A stretch of 64,000 bases of DNA from Streptomyces sp. CB02980 (lineage in GTDB: Bacteria > Actinomycetota > Actinomycetes > Streptomycetales > Streptomycetaceae). Of this stretch, positions 31,982-40,799 are shown piece after piece. The position numbers and the translations under genes are program-made. Where the stretch lies: contig NZ_JACSCH020000008.1 in the NCBI RefSeq assembly GCF_014451325.2, forward strand, positions 186,001 to 250,000, in the 5' to 3' direction. Below the pieces are notes generated by a model. That model made no database searches and was not told the DNA's origin. It saw only the letters and a program-made list of their open reading frames with translations. Numbering within the stretch: the first letter of the stretch is position 1; each line of letters begins with the position of its first letter.

Positions 31982-34138
31982 ATGGGGAACCTGAACCACG
32001 ACGACCCGTACCTGTGGCTGGAGGACGTCTCCGGAGAGGCCGCGCTGGCCTGGGTGGCCGAGCGGAACGCGGAGACCGCGGGAGCGGTGACCGAGGGCGA
32101 CGCGTTCGGGGCCCTGAAGACGCGGCTGCGGGAGGTGCTCGACGCCTCCGACCGGATTCCCTACACCGTGCGGCGCGGTGAGCACCTGTACAACTTCTGG
32201 CGGGACGCGAACCACCTGCGCGGAGTCTGGCGGCGGACCACCCTGGAGCAGTACCGCCAGGACGACCCCGAGTGGGAGGTGCTCCTCGACGTCGACGCGC
32301 TGGCCGACGCCGAGGGCGAGAAGTGGGTCTGGGACGGGGCGCGGGTGCGGCGGCCGGAGTACGACCGGGCCCTGGTGCGACTCTCGTGCGACGGTGGGGA
32401 CGCCGTCGTCGTCCGCGAATTCGACCTCGGCACACGGGAGTTCGTCGACGGCGGATTCCGGCTGCCCGAGGCCAAGACCCGGATCGGATGGGTCGACGAC
32501 GACACCGTCTTCGTCGGTACGGATCTGGGCCCGGGCTCGCTCACCGACTCCGGCTATCCGCGCACCGTCCGCCGATGGCGGCGCGGCACGCCCGTCGAGG
32601 ACGCCATCCTCGTCTACGAGGCCGACCGGGCGGACGTGGCCGCCTGGGGCTACCGGGACACCACACCGGGGTTCGAGCGGGAGTTCGTCGGCCGCTCCCT
32701 GGACTTCTTCCACAGCGAGACGTACCTCCTGCGCCCCGACGGCACCCGCGTACGGATCGACGTGCCCGACGACGCGAGCGCCTACGCCCATCGGCAGTAC
32801 CTGATCGTCACCCTCAAGTCCGCGTGGCTCGGGCAGCCGACGGGCTCGCTGCTCGCCTTCGACTTCGACGCCTTCCTGGCGGGCGACCGCACTCCCGACG
32901 TGCTGTTCACGCCCGATCCCCGGACCGCCCTCGCCGGACACACCTGGACCCGCAACCACCTCCTCCTGGAGACGATGCGGGACGTCAGCACCCACATCGA
33001 GGTCCTCACCCCCGCCCCCGACGGCGGCTGGACGCGCGAGCCGCTCGTCGGCGTCCCGGCCCTGTCCGCCGTCAGCGTCGTCGACACCGACCCCGACGTG
33101 TCCGACGAGTACTTCCTCGACGTGTCCGGGTTCCTGCAGCCCTCCACCCTCCACCACGGACGGATCGGCGCCGGCTCGGAGGTCCTCAAGCAGGCCCCGC
33201 ACCACTTCGACCCCACCGGCCTCACCGTCGACCAGCATTTCGCGACCTCCCGGGACGGCACGCGCGTCCCGTACTTCGTCGTCGGCCCCGACCGCGCCAC
33301 CGCGCCCGGCCCCGGTCCCACCCTGCTCTACGGCTACGGCGGCTTCGAGGTCTCCCTCACCCCGTTCTACGGCGGGGTCACCGGCCGGGCCTGGCTGGAG
33401 CGCGGCGGCACCTACGTCATCGCGAACATCCGCGGCGGCGGCGAGTACGGCCCCGACTGGCACCAGGCCGCGCTCGGCGCCGAACGCCCCCGGGCCTTCG
33501 AGGACTTCGCCGCCGTCGCCGAGGACCTCGTGGCGCGGGGCATCACCACCCCGGCCATGCTGGGCGCCAAGGGCGGCAGCAACGGCGGGCTCCTCATGGG
33601 CGCCATGCTGACCCGCCACCCCGAGCTCTTCGGCGCGATCGTCGCCCAGGTGCCGCTCCTCGACATGACCCGCTTCCACAAGCTCCTCGCGGGCGCGTCC
33701 TGGATCGCCGAGTACGGCGACCCCGACGACGAGGCCGACCGCCCCCACCTGCTCGCACTCTCCCCGTACCACCGGCTCGCGGCGGACCGGGACTACCCGC
33801 CGGTCCTCCTGATGACCTCGACCCGCGACGACCGCGTCCACCCCGGGCACGCCCGGAAGACGGCGGCCCGACTGCGGGAACTCGGCCACCGGGTCCTCTT
33901 CCACGAGAACACCGGCGGCGGGCACGCGGGCGCGGGAGACAACGAACAGGCCGCCCACAACAGCGCGCTCGTGCACACCTATCTGTGGCAGCAGCTCACG
34001 GGAGCGGGAGCGGGAGCGGGAGCAGAGGTGGGAGGGGGAGCGGAGGCCGGCTCGGTATCCGAGGCGACGACGATCCCCGGACCGCTCACAGCCACCCCGA
34101 CCGCTGCGCCTGCAGCGCCATCTGGAACCGGCTCGTAG
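31982..34138 (+). CDS. Prolyl oligopeptidase family serine peptidase (S9A)
   Basis: This 718-residue cytoplasmic peptidase of the S9A type starts NHDDPYLWLEDV, a family hallmark. It has a beta-propeller of about 330 residues and a C-terminal alpha/beta hydrolase domain. The catalytic triad is visible: Ser533 in GGSNGG, Asp616/617 in TRDDRVHPG and His648 in GGGHAGAG. After the last conserved helix (YLWQQL) comes an unusual tail of about 45 Gly/Ala/Glu/Thr/Pro residues, partly encoded by GGGAGC hexamer repeats. The tail runs 53 bases into the convergent LuxR-type gene and looks like a late 3' extension after loss of a stop. Confidence 0.92.
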   Translation: MGNLNHDDPYLWLEDVSGEAALAWVAERNAETAGAVTEGDAFGALKTRLREVLDASDRIPYTVRRGEHLYNFWRDANHLRGVWRRTTLEQYRQDDPEWEVLLDVDALADAEGEKWVWDGARVRRPEYDRALVRLSCDGGDAVVVREFDLGTREFVDGGFRLPEAKTRIGWVDDDTVFVGTDLGPGSLTDSGYPRTVRRWRRGTPVEDAILVYEADRADVAAWGYRDTTPGFEREFVGRSLDFFHSETYLLRPDGTRVRIDVPDDASAYAHRQYLIVTLKSAWLGQPTGSLLAFDFDAFLAGDRTPDVLFTPDPRTALAGHTWTRNHLLLETMRDVSTHIEVLTPAPDGGWTREPLVGVPALSAVSVVDTDPDVSDEYFLDVSGFLQPSTLHHGRIGAGSEVLKQAPHHFDPTGLTVDQHFATSRDGTRVPYFVVGPDRATAPGPGPTLLYGYGGFEVSLTPFYGGVTGRAWLERGGTYVIANIRGGGEYGPDWHQAALGAERPRAFEDFAAVAEDLVARGITTPAMLGAKGGSNGGLLMGAMLTRHPELFGAIVAQVPLLDMTRFHKLLAGASWIAEYGDPDDEADRPHLLALSPYHRLAADRDYPPVLLMTSTRDDRVHPGHARKTAARLRELGHRVLFHENTGGGHAGAGDNEQAAHNSALVHTYLWQQLTGAGAGAGAEVGGGAEAGSVSEATTIPGPLTATPTAAPAAPSGTGS

Positions 34139-35069
34139 CCCCGAGCCGGGCCATCAGGACCTGCACGCGGCGGAAGAGCGTACGGCGGCTGACGCCGAGC
34201 TCCCGGGCGATGACCTCGTCGCTCGCTCCGGCCGCGAGCAGCCGGAGCAGACGCCGGTCGGCGGGCAGCAGCCCCGCCGGCCGGGCCGAACGGCCGTGGA
34301 ACGGCAGCGCGTTCTGCCAGGCCTGCTCGAACAGCGCCACGAGCGCGGAGAGCAGGCCGCACGGCTGCACGACCAGCATCGTGTTGTACACGTCCGTCTC
34401 CTTGATCGACAGGGCGACCAGGGCGTACGCGTCGTCGATGACCACCAGCTTGACCGGCACCGACGGCAGGACCCGCGCCTGCTCGCCGGCCTCGATGCAC
34501 GGCTCGATCGAGTTCTCCAACTGCCCCGGATACTCAAGGGACTCCCGCGAGTACACGACTCGCTGGGTCACCCCACGCGCGAGCGTGGCCAGCGCGTCGT
34601 CCGTGGCGCCGACGAGGGGGAAGTACGGCGGCGAGTCGAACTGCCGGATCTGCTCCCGGGCGCTCGTCCACGCCTGACGCATCCGGAGCCCGATGGCGTC
34701 ACCCGTCACGACCTCCACCAGCGGGTCGTGATACCCCGCCAGTCGGTGCCGCCGGAACGACTCGAACGCGCCCCCGACGGTGATCCGGGAGGCGTCGAGC
34801 TCGGCCGCCCGCCGCCGCCCGAGGATCTCCAGACCCGCGGTGGGCGGCACCGGCGCCACGACGTCGGAACCCTCCTCGGCGGTGCTCGCCAGACCGCAGT
34901 CGACCAGCTCGCGGTACGCCTCCGCCAGCGCCTCGTCCCCGAGCCCGGCCGCGGCACCGATCGAACTCAGCGGCGCGGGCCCGCACTCCAGGAGCGTCCG
35001 GTAGACCCGGGCGCCCTCCTGACCGATGCCCAGAAGCCGGAGTGCCTCGCTGAGTTTCTCGTTCGCCAT
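34086..35069 (-). CDS. LuxR-type regulator with TrmB-like N-terminal domain
   Basis: This 327-residue protein has an N-terminal winged-helix region like TrmB (LSEALRLLGIGQEGARVYRTLLECG), a middle domain of about 150 residues and a C-terminal LuxR/GerE helix-turn-helix (LLAAGASDEVIARELGVSRRTLFRRVQVLMARLGA). This architecture is common in streptomycetes, where members control exported enzymes or secondary metabolism; no target can be assigned. No phosphoacceptor domain is present. GATAAT on the minus strand (35081-35076) ends 6 bases before the ATG, and no ribosome site is seen, which fits a leaderless mRNA. Confidence 0.88.
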   Translation of the reverse strand: MANEKLSEALRLLGIGQEGARVYRTLLECGPAPLSSIGAAAGLGDEALAEAYRELVDCGLASTAEEGSDVVAPVPPTAGLEILGRRRAAELDASRITVGGAFESFRRHRLAGYHDPLVEVVTGDAIGLRMRQAWTSAREQIRQFDSPPYFPLVGATDDALATLARGVTQRVVYSRESLEYPGQLENSIEPCIEAGEQARVLPSVPVKLVVIDDAYALVALSIKETDVYNTMLVVQPCGLLSALVALFEQAWQNALPFHGRSARPAGLLPADRRLLRLLAAGASDEVIARELGVSRRTLFRRVQVLMARLGATSRFQMALQAQRSGWL

Positions 35070-35308
35070 GCAGCGATTATCGACGTCTTCGATTCGGGGC
35101 CGTCGGTCCCCGCCGTTCGTGTGCCGTGACGGGCCTGAAGGCCACCCCGGACGGCCGCCGACAAGGGGCGCGGATCCCAGGGTCGTCCGCCTTCCGACGG
35201 GCTCCCACCTCCCCTCCCAGGCGTTCGCTAGAACCCCTCTGACCTGGCGTTTTGTGGGAATCCGCCTAGGCTGACGGAGGTCTGGAAGACACTGTCGGAG
35301 GGGACTTC

Positions 35309-36472
35309 ATGAGCGACGACGCACGCACGTACGACGCCGGCCGCATCCATGTGATCGAGGGACTGGAGGCTATCCGGAAGAGGCCCGGGATGTATGTCGG
35401 ATCGACCTCGCAACGAGGTCTGCACCAGATGGTGTACGAAGCCCTGAGCCCGGCCGTGCACGGGGTCCTGACGCGTGGTGCGGGCTCCGTCGATGTCACG
35501 CTCACGTCCGACGGCGGCGTCCGGGTCGCCGACGACGGGCCCGGCGTCCCGTTCGAGAGCGCGGGGGACACCGCGGCTCCCGGCCTGGAAGCCCGGCTGA
35601 CACGCGTGTACGCCGGGTGGGAGCTCGGTGGTAGCCGTGTGGTGAGGCTCGACCTCTTCGGCGCCGGGCTGAGCACGGTCAACGCGCTGTCGAGCCGTCT
35701 GACCGCCGAGGTGCGACGCGAGGGAGTCCGCGAGATCCAGGAGTACGCGCGGGGTGTCGCGCTCGCCCCGCCCCTGCCTGCCGGGCCCGCGACGGGGAGC
35801 GGGACCACCCTGGCCTTCTGGCCGGACGCCGGCCTGTTCGAGACGACGGAATGCTCGTACGACGTGCTGGCGGAGCGCTTCAGGGAACTCGCCTTCCTGA
35901 ACCGGGGCCTCCGCATGGCCCTGACCGACGAGCGTCCCCCGGGCGGGGCCGGGACCGAGCGGTTCGAGGGCGGGGTACGGGACTTCGTCGCCTGCCTGGA
36001 GACCGACGCCGGGGGCGCGCCCGTCCACCCGGACATCCTCTCCTTCGAGCTGGAGGACCCGCGGATGGCGGGGTCCATGGAGGTGGCCCTCCGGTGGTCC
36101 GACTCCGGGGAACAGGTGGTGCGGAGCTTCGCCAACAGCCGCCGCACGCACGAAGGCGGCGAGCACGTGGAGGGTTTCCGCGCCGGACTGGCGGCCGCGC
36201 TCACCGCGTACGCGAGGGAGCGGCGCCTGTTGACGGCGGCGGACCCCGATCTCGCCGCCGACCGGGTCGACGAGGGACTCACGGCGGTCCTGTCGGTGAA
36301 GCTGGACCGGCCGGAGTTCCACGGAGCCACCCGCACGCTCCTGGCCGGCGCCGAGGTGCGCTCCTGCGTCGAGGAGGCCGTCCGCGTGCGCGTCGGCGCG
36401 TGGCTGGAGCGGCACCCGGAGCAGGCCTCGGCCGTCGTCCACCGCATCGTCGGGGGAGCGGGCCGGGGCTGA
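35309..36472 (+). CDS. Degenerate GyrB/ParE ATPase-transducer protein without TOPRIM domain
   Basis: This 387-residue protein aligns with the first half of DNA gyrase B: HVIEGLEAIRKRPGMYVGS at the start, GTTLAFWPDAGLFETTE in the transducer domain and AFLNRGLRMALTDER. It stops before the TOPRIM and tail domains. Key ATPase residues are changed. The Glu base is kept (Glu44 in YEAL), but the Asn that holds Mg is Pro48, the following Asp is His51, the DGRG motif reads DDGPG, the GGLHGVG loop reads LDLFGAG and the QTK loop reads ATR. I infer a non-hydrolysing paralogue, perhaps a gyrase modulator. GGAGGGG lies 6 bases before the ATG. NCBI-style names may call it a gyrase B subunit. Confidence 0.87.
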   Translation: MSDDARTYDAGRIHVIEGLEAIRKRPGMYVGSTSQRGLHQMVYEALSPAVHGVLTRGAGSVDVTLTSDGGVRVADDGPGVPFESAGDTAAPGLEARLTRVYAGWELGGSRVVRLDLFGAGLSTVNALSSRLTAEVRREGVREIQEYARGVALAPPLPAGPATGSGTTLAFWPDAGLFETTECSYDVLAERFRELAFLNRGLRMALTDERPPGGAGTERFEGGVRDFVACLETDAGGAPVHPDILSFELEDPRMAGSMEVALRWSDSGEQVVRSFANSRRTHEGGEHVEGFRAGLAAALTAYARERRLLTAADPDLAADRVDEGLTAVLSVKLDRPEFHGATRTLLAGAEVRSCVEEAVRVRVGAWLERHPEQASAVVHRIVGGAGRG

Positions 36473-36486
36473 GCCGCTGCGCCGCG

Positions 36487-36520
36487 GCGCTGCTACTCAC
36501 CCACGGGTGAGTAGCAGCGC
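36487..36520. terminator. Perfect 16-bp terminator palindrome
   Basis: GCGCTGCTACTCACCC (36487-36502) and GGGTGAGTAGCAGCGC (36505-36520) are perfectly complementary with only 2 bases between, giving an unusually tight stem 15 bases after the gyrase-like gene. It is less GC-pure than other terminators here; an operator role for the following gene cannot be excluded. Confidence 0.75.
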
Positions 36521-36559
36521 CCACGCGCGGTGCGGGGTGGCCGTCCTACGCTCCCGATC

Positions 36560-37135
36560 ATGAGTGCTGTTGCCCGAAGTCGTCCGGGCCGAGTGGTGCG
36601 GCCGCTTCTCTACGGCCTGATCGCCGTGGGCCTGGTCGCCGCCGGCTACTACCTGTGGAACGGTCCGCCGTACCCCCAGGCCGACCCCGACGCGGTCGCC
36701 GTGCGCCTCAAGGCGCAGGCGCAACGGGTCTACGACGAGGCCGCGCTCCCCGGAGCCCCCGGTGTGCAGTCCCGGGTGGAGACGGGCACCTGCTCCTACC
36801 GCGGCCTCCGTTCCGTCGCCCACATCGACCGGGGGCGCCTCGACGTGCGCAGCTTCGGACTCTCCTGGCAGGTCACGGACGTGCCGGAGGCGACGGCCCG
36901 CGCGGCACAGGCGCGCACCCGGCTCCGCCTGGAGCGGGACGGCTGGAAGCTCGTCGGCAAGGACGTCTCCGACCTGGGCTACCGCTTCGAACACCCCGGG
37001 ACGGGCGACAAGGTGGACGTCGACTGGTACGCGCCCACGGGCACCTTCGCCCTGAACACCTACGCGCCCTGCGGCAAGCTGCCGGACGGTTTCTCCGAGT
37101 ACGACTGGCCGACCGCCGCCTGGACGCCCCGTTAG
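36560..37135 (+). CDS. Membrane-anchored hypothetical protein
   Basis: This 191-residue protein has a basic N-terminus and one membrane helix (LLYGLIAVGLVAAGYYLW, about residues 16-33), followed by an exported domain of about 155 residues. That domain contains two widely spaced Cys (in GTCSYRG and YAPCGKL) that could form a disulphide. I do not recognise a family. TACGCT ends 7 bases before the ATG and no Shine-Dalgarno is present, suggesting a leaderless transcript. It stands between a terminator and a repeat region, apparently as a single-gene unit. Confidence 0.75.
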   Translation: MSAVARSRPGRVVRPLLYGLIAVGLVAAGYYLWNGPPYPQADPDAVAVRLKAQAQRVYDEAALPGAPGVQSRVETGTCSYRGLRSVAHIDRGRLDVRSFGLSWQVTDVPEATARAAQARTRLRLERDGWKLVGKDVSDLGYRFEHPGTGDKVDVDWYAPTGTFALNTYAPCGKLPDGFSEYDWPTAAWTPR

Positions 37136-37138
37136 ACG

Positions 37139-37197
37139 GTGCGGGTAGGCGCCGGTCCGGCAGGCGCCGGTGCGGGTAGGCCGGTCCGGCAGGCACC
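37139..37197. repeat. Two diverged 30-bp tandem copies in the gap before aminopeptidase P
   Basis: Units of 30 and 29 bp (37139-37168 and 37169-37197, each starting GGTGCGGGTAGG) are followed by a third partial copy with GGTACGCAGGCACCGG. The copies contain GCCGG/CCGGC inverted segments that can fold. They make the frame upstream of the peptidase gene open without coding evidence. The rest of 37198-37330 shows a TACCTT but no confident promoter. Confidence 0.75.
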
Positions 37198-37330
37198 GGT
37201 ACGCAGGCACCGGCCTGGCCGATCCGTGCCACTGGCGGTCTTCGGCAACCGGCGCCCGCGTAGCGGAGTACCTTCCGGGAGTCGCCGGCCCACGGCGGTC
37301 GAGGAACTCATCCGGAAGAAGGTGCAGGAC

Positions 37331-38743
37331 GTGGCGAAGGGTCGCAAGAACGGCCTCTACGAAGGCGTCTCCGAGGAGCTCTCCACCCTGATGAGGTCGG
37401 GGTGGGCGGACACCGAGCGGCACGGGCTCGAGCCGGACGAGCAGGCCCCGTACGCGGCCCGCCGCCGGGCCGTGCTCTCCGCGCGCTTCCCCGGCGAGCG
37501 CCTCGTGATCCCCTCCGGCAACCTCAAGACCCGCTCCAACGACGACACGTACCCCTTCCGTCCGTACACGGGATACGTGCACATGACCGGCGACCAGGCG
37601 CGCGACGGCGCCCTCGTGCTCGAACCCCGCGCGGACGGCGGCCACGACGCCTACTGCTACCAGCTGCCGCGCGACAGCCGCGACAACGACGAGTTCTGGA
37701 TCGGCTACACGGCCGAGCTCTGGATGGGCCGGCGCCGCTCGCTCGCCGAGGCCGAGGTCGTCCTCGGGCTGCCCTGCCGCGACGTCCGGACCGTCGCCGA
37801 GGACCTGGCCGCGGGTTCCGGTGTGCCGACCCGGATCGTCCGTGGCATCGACCCGGTGCTCGAAGCCGCGGTCACCACGGACGAGGAGCGCGACGACGAG
37901 CTGGAGGAGGCGCTCTCCGGACTCCGGCTCGTCAAGGACGCGTGGGAGATCGGCGAGATGCGCAAGGCGGTCGACTCGACCGTCCGCGGGTTCACCGACT
38001 GCGTCGGCGAGCTGTCGAAGGCCGTCGCCTCCTCCGAGCGGTGGATCGAGGGCACCTTCTTCCGCCGGGCGCGCCTGGAGGGCAACGCCGTCGGATACGG
38101 CTCCATCTGCGCCGCCGGTGAGCACGCCACGATCATGCACTGGACGGAGAACGACGGCCCGGTCCGGCCCGGTGAGCTGCTCCTGCTCGACGCCGGCGTG
38201 GAGACCCGCTCCCTCTACACGGCCGACGTCACCCGCACGCTGCCGATCAGCGGCACGTTCACCCCGGTACAGCGCCAGGTGTACGACGCGGTGTACGAGG
38301 CGCAGGAGGCCGGTATGGCCGCGGTCAAGCCGGGTGCCCCGTACCGCGACTTCCACGAGGCGTCCCAGCGGCACCTGACGGCGCGGCTCGTCGAGTGGGG
38401 CTTCATCGAGGGCCCCGTCGACCGCGCGTACGCCCTGGGTCTCCAGCGTCGCTTCACGATGGCCGGCACCGGGCACATGCTCGGCCTGGACGTCCACGAC
38501 TGCGCGCAGGCCCGCACGGGGGAGTACGTCGAAGGCGTCCTCGAACCGGGCATGGTGCTCACCGTCGAACCCGGGCTGTACTTCCAGCCCGACGACCTGA
38601 CCGTGCCGGAGGAGTGGCGGGGCATCGGCGTCCGGATCGAGGACGACCTGGTCGTCACCGACGACGGCCACGAGAACCTGTCGGCGGGCCTCCCGCGCTC
38701 TTCGGCAGAGGTCGAGTCCTGGATGGCCCGCTTCGCGGGCTGA
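37331..38743 (+). CDS. Aminopeptidase P family protein (Xaa-Pro aminopeptidase)
   Basis: This is an M24 metallopeptidase of about 470 residues that removes N-terminal residues before proline. The N-terminal domain has SARFPGERLVIPSGNLKTRSND. The catalytic pita-bread domain shows the metal ligands in LLLLDAGVE (Asp), TADVTRTLP (Asp), GTGHMLGLDVHD (His), LTVEPGLY (Glu) and VRIEDD (Glu), all intact. I chose GTG 37331, which has AAGAAGG 8 bases upstream and starts just before the conserved KGRKNGLYEGVSEEL; in-frame GTGs at 37226 and 37322 are alternatives. It looks like a second paralogue, slightly short at the N-terminus compared with the family. Confidence 0.9.
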   Translation: MAKGRKNGLYEGVSEELSTLMRSGWADTERHGLEPDEQAPYAARRRAVLSARFPGERLVIPSGNLKTRSNDDTYPFRPYTGYVHMTGDQARDGALVLEPRADGGHDAYCYQLPRDSRDNDEFWIGYTAELWMGRRRSLAEAEVVLGLPCRDVRTVAEDLAAGSGVPTRIVRGIDPVLEAAVTTDEERDDELEEALSGLRLVKDAWEIGEMRKAVDSTVRGFTDCVGELSKAVASSERWIEGTFFRRARLEGNAVGYGSICAAGEHATIMHWTENDGPVRPGELLLLDAGVETRSLYTADVTRTLPISGTFTPVQRQVYDAVYEAQEAGMAAVKPGAPYRDFHEASQRHLTARLVEWGFIEGPVDRAYALGLQRRFTMAGTGHMLGLDVHDCAQARTGEYVEGVLEPGMVLTVEPGLYFQPDDLTVPEEWRGIGVRIEDDLVVTDDGHENLSAGLPRSSAEVESWMARFAG

Positions 38744-38831
38744 CCCGACCCGGGGAGCGGATGACGGCCCCGGCGGTGCGGTCCGAGGGACGGGCCGTCC
38801 GCAGGGCTGCAGTCGGCGAGCCCGCCCTGTA

Positions 38832-39029
38832 AGCGAGGACGGCGGCCGGACGTTCATGCCGAGGCTCACCGTGTCCCGCAACAGGGCCGCGTACTCGGAT
38901 CTCGTCCAGCTGGACGAGGCGACGATCGGACTCCTCCACGGGACCGGGACCGGGAGCGCGTACGAGACGGTGGAGTTCCGCCGTATCCCGCCGGCGGCGG
39001 TGACGGGCTCGGCGGGCCGAGGGCCCTAA
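38832..39029 (+). pseudogene. C-terminal remnant of an exo-alpha-sialidase
   Basis: The open frame reads an Asp-box SEDGGRTF, followed by RAAYSDLVQLDEATIGLL and SAYETVEFRRIP, the usual end of a GH33-type sialidase. Everything upstream of the single Asp-box is missing, including the catalytic Arg/Glu/Tyr region. The ATG at 38856 falls inside the conserved domain and has no ribosome site. This is therefore the last 60 or so codons of a deleted gene rather than a small gene. Its stop overlaps the end of the convergent kinase gene by 4 bases, which may explain why it persists. Confidence 0.75.
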
Positions 39030-40708
39030 GGCGAGGGCGTCGGGGTCGCGACCGGCCTGCGGATCTCGTCACGTATCTTGCGCGTCTCCGCCGCCGCCAC
39101 TTCGAGGGAGGCGCTCGGGGTGAACTCGATCGCGACGGTGGTGTTGGCGTCGCCCCAGCCGCACACGGTCTTGCCGTCCACCGTCTCGCAGCGGAAGTCG
39201 ACGTCCGAGCCGGGCACGCGGATCGTTCTGGCCGGATCGCCGACGGTCTCGCGGCCCGTGACGGTCATGGCTCTCATCAGGCTGTCCCGGTCCCACTCCG
39301 GGTCCGTGTACCGGCCCGACGAGCCGTACACCTCCACCGTGCGGAACGTGACCCCCTTCTCGAGGCCGGCACTGGTGACGGTGTAGTCGGCGGAGTAGTG
39401 CGTCGAGCCCTTCTGGCCTCCGTTGTCCGGCTGCGGGTCGGCGGGAAGGCGGTTCTCGATGTTGCGCCCGTACGCGCCGTCCACCATCGACTCGGGAAGG
39501 ACGAGCTCGTGCGTGGCCGGGGGGAAGGAGGCGTCCGAGCCCCAGCCCGGCCCTCCGGCCGCGTAGATGCCGTAGCCCGCGCCACCGAGCACGAGCAGGG
39601 CTCCGGCCGCGACGGCGGCGACCCGTCCGGTGGGCATCTTCCCCGGCGGGGACCCGGCGCCCCGGGACCCGGCGGGCGGGGCTGCGGCGCCCGCGGTCGC
39701 GGCGCCCGGGGCTGCGGCGCGCGGGGGCGCGCCGACGGTCGCGGCATCGGCGATGTCCCCGGCGGTCGGTGCCACGGCCGACACGGCGGTCGGCGTCTGC
39801 GTCGGTGTCGGCGTCAGGGAAGGCGTCGGAGATGGTGCCGCCGGCGCCGCCGCCGGGGAGGCCGGTGCCGTCGGGTGGGCAGCCGCCTCCGCAGCCGCCT
39901 CCGCCGGCTTCGTGGCGGTCTCCGGGGCAAGGAGGTCCAACAGCCTTTTGGGGGTGGGCCTTTGCGCCGGATCCTTGGTCAGGCAGGCGGCGACCACCGG
40001 GCGTATGCCCTCCGGCAGAGCGGACAGGTCGGCCGGCTCGTGCACCGCCCGGTACATCAGCATCATCGGGGTGCCCTCCCCGAACGGCTGCCCACCGGCC
40101 GCCGCGACCAGCACCGCGCCCAGCGCGAACACATCGGCGGCGCCGCCCACTTCGAGACCCTGAGCCTGCTCGGGGGCCAGGAAGCCGGGCGTGCCGAAGG
40201 CCGCGCCGGTGAAGGTCAGCCGGGTCGCCTCCAGGGCCCGCGCGATACCGAAGTCGAGCACCCGCGGACCGTCGTCGGCCATGATGATGTTGCCGGGCTT
40301 GAGGTCACGGTGGATCAGGCCGCAGTCGTGGATGGCCTGCAGCGCCTCCGCCAACGCCGCGCCGAGCAGCCGCAGTCGGGCCTCGTCCATGGGACCCCGC
40401 TCGGCGAGCAGTCCCGAGAGCGTCGGCCCCGCGATGTAGGCGGTCGCGAGCCAGGGCGCCGCCGCGTCCGGGTCGGCGTCGACCACCTGCGCGGTGTGGA
40501 ACCCGCCGACCTTGCGGGCGGCATCGACCTCCGCGCGGAACCGGGCGCGGAAATGCGGATCGGCGGCCAGTTCGGGGCGGGCCACCTTGACCGCCACGGT
40601 GCGTCCGCCCCGTGACCGTGCCAGGTACACCGTCCCCATGCCGCCCGCACCCAGCTCGCGCTCCACGACGTAGTCGCCGATGCGCTCCGGCAGGTCAACG
40701 CCGTCCAC
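39026..40708 (-). CDS. Transmembrane Ser/Thr protein kinase
   Basis: This 560-residue eukaryotic-type kinase has a glycine loop GAGGMGTVYLAR, ATP-binding Lys41 in VAVKVARPE, catalytic loop HRDLKPGNI, DFG in RVLDFGIAR and the APE motif in FLAPEQ. The kinase domain (about 1-270) is followed by a Pro/Ala/Thr-rich linker, one membrane helix (VAAVAAGALLVLGGAGYGIY) and an extracytoplasmic domain of about 150 residues. That domain has no PASTA repeats, so the sensed signal is unknown. The start is GTG 40708 with AGGGGGTGG upstream, since VDGVDLPERIGDY begins the conserved sequence. It appears monocistronic. Confidence 0.92.
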   Translation of the reverse strand: MDGVDLPERIGDYVVERELGAGGMGTVYLARSRGGRTVAVKVARPELAADPHFRARFRAEVDAARKVGGFHTAQVVDADPDAAAPWLATAYIAGPTLSGLLAERGPMDEARLRLLGAALAEALQAIHDCGLIHRDLKPGNIIMADDGPRVLDFGIARALEATRLTFTGAAFGTPGFLAPEQAQGLEVGGAADVFALGAVLVAAAGGQPFGEGTPMMLMYRAVHEPADLSALPEGIRPVVAACLTKDPAQRPTPKRLLDLLAPETATKPAEAAAEAAAHPTAPASPAAAPAAPSPTPSLTPTPTQTPTAVSAVAPTAGDIADAATVGAPPRAAAPGAATAGAAAPPAGSRGAGSPPGKMPTGRVAAVAAGALLVLGGAGYGIYAAGGPGWGSDASFPPATHELVLPESMVDGAYGRNIENRLPADPQPDNGGQKGSTHYSADYTVTSAGLEKGVTFRTVEVYGSSGRYTDPEWDRDSLMRAMTVTGRETVGDPARTIRVPGSDVDFRCETVDGKTVCGWGDANTTVAIEFTPSASLEVAAAETRKIRDEIRRPVATPTPSP

Positions 40709-40799
40709 TCGCCACCCCCTGTGCGGCACGCCCCCGTTGGAATGCCGCGGGCCAGTATGGCCGACCCTCCGCCCGGCGTCACCCACGGACGATCACGCT

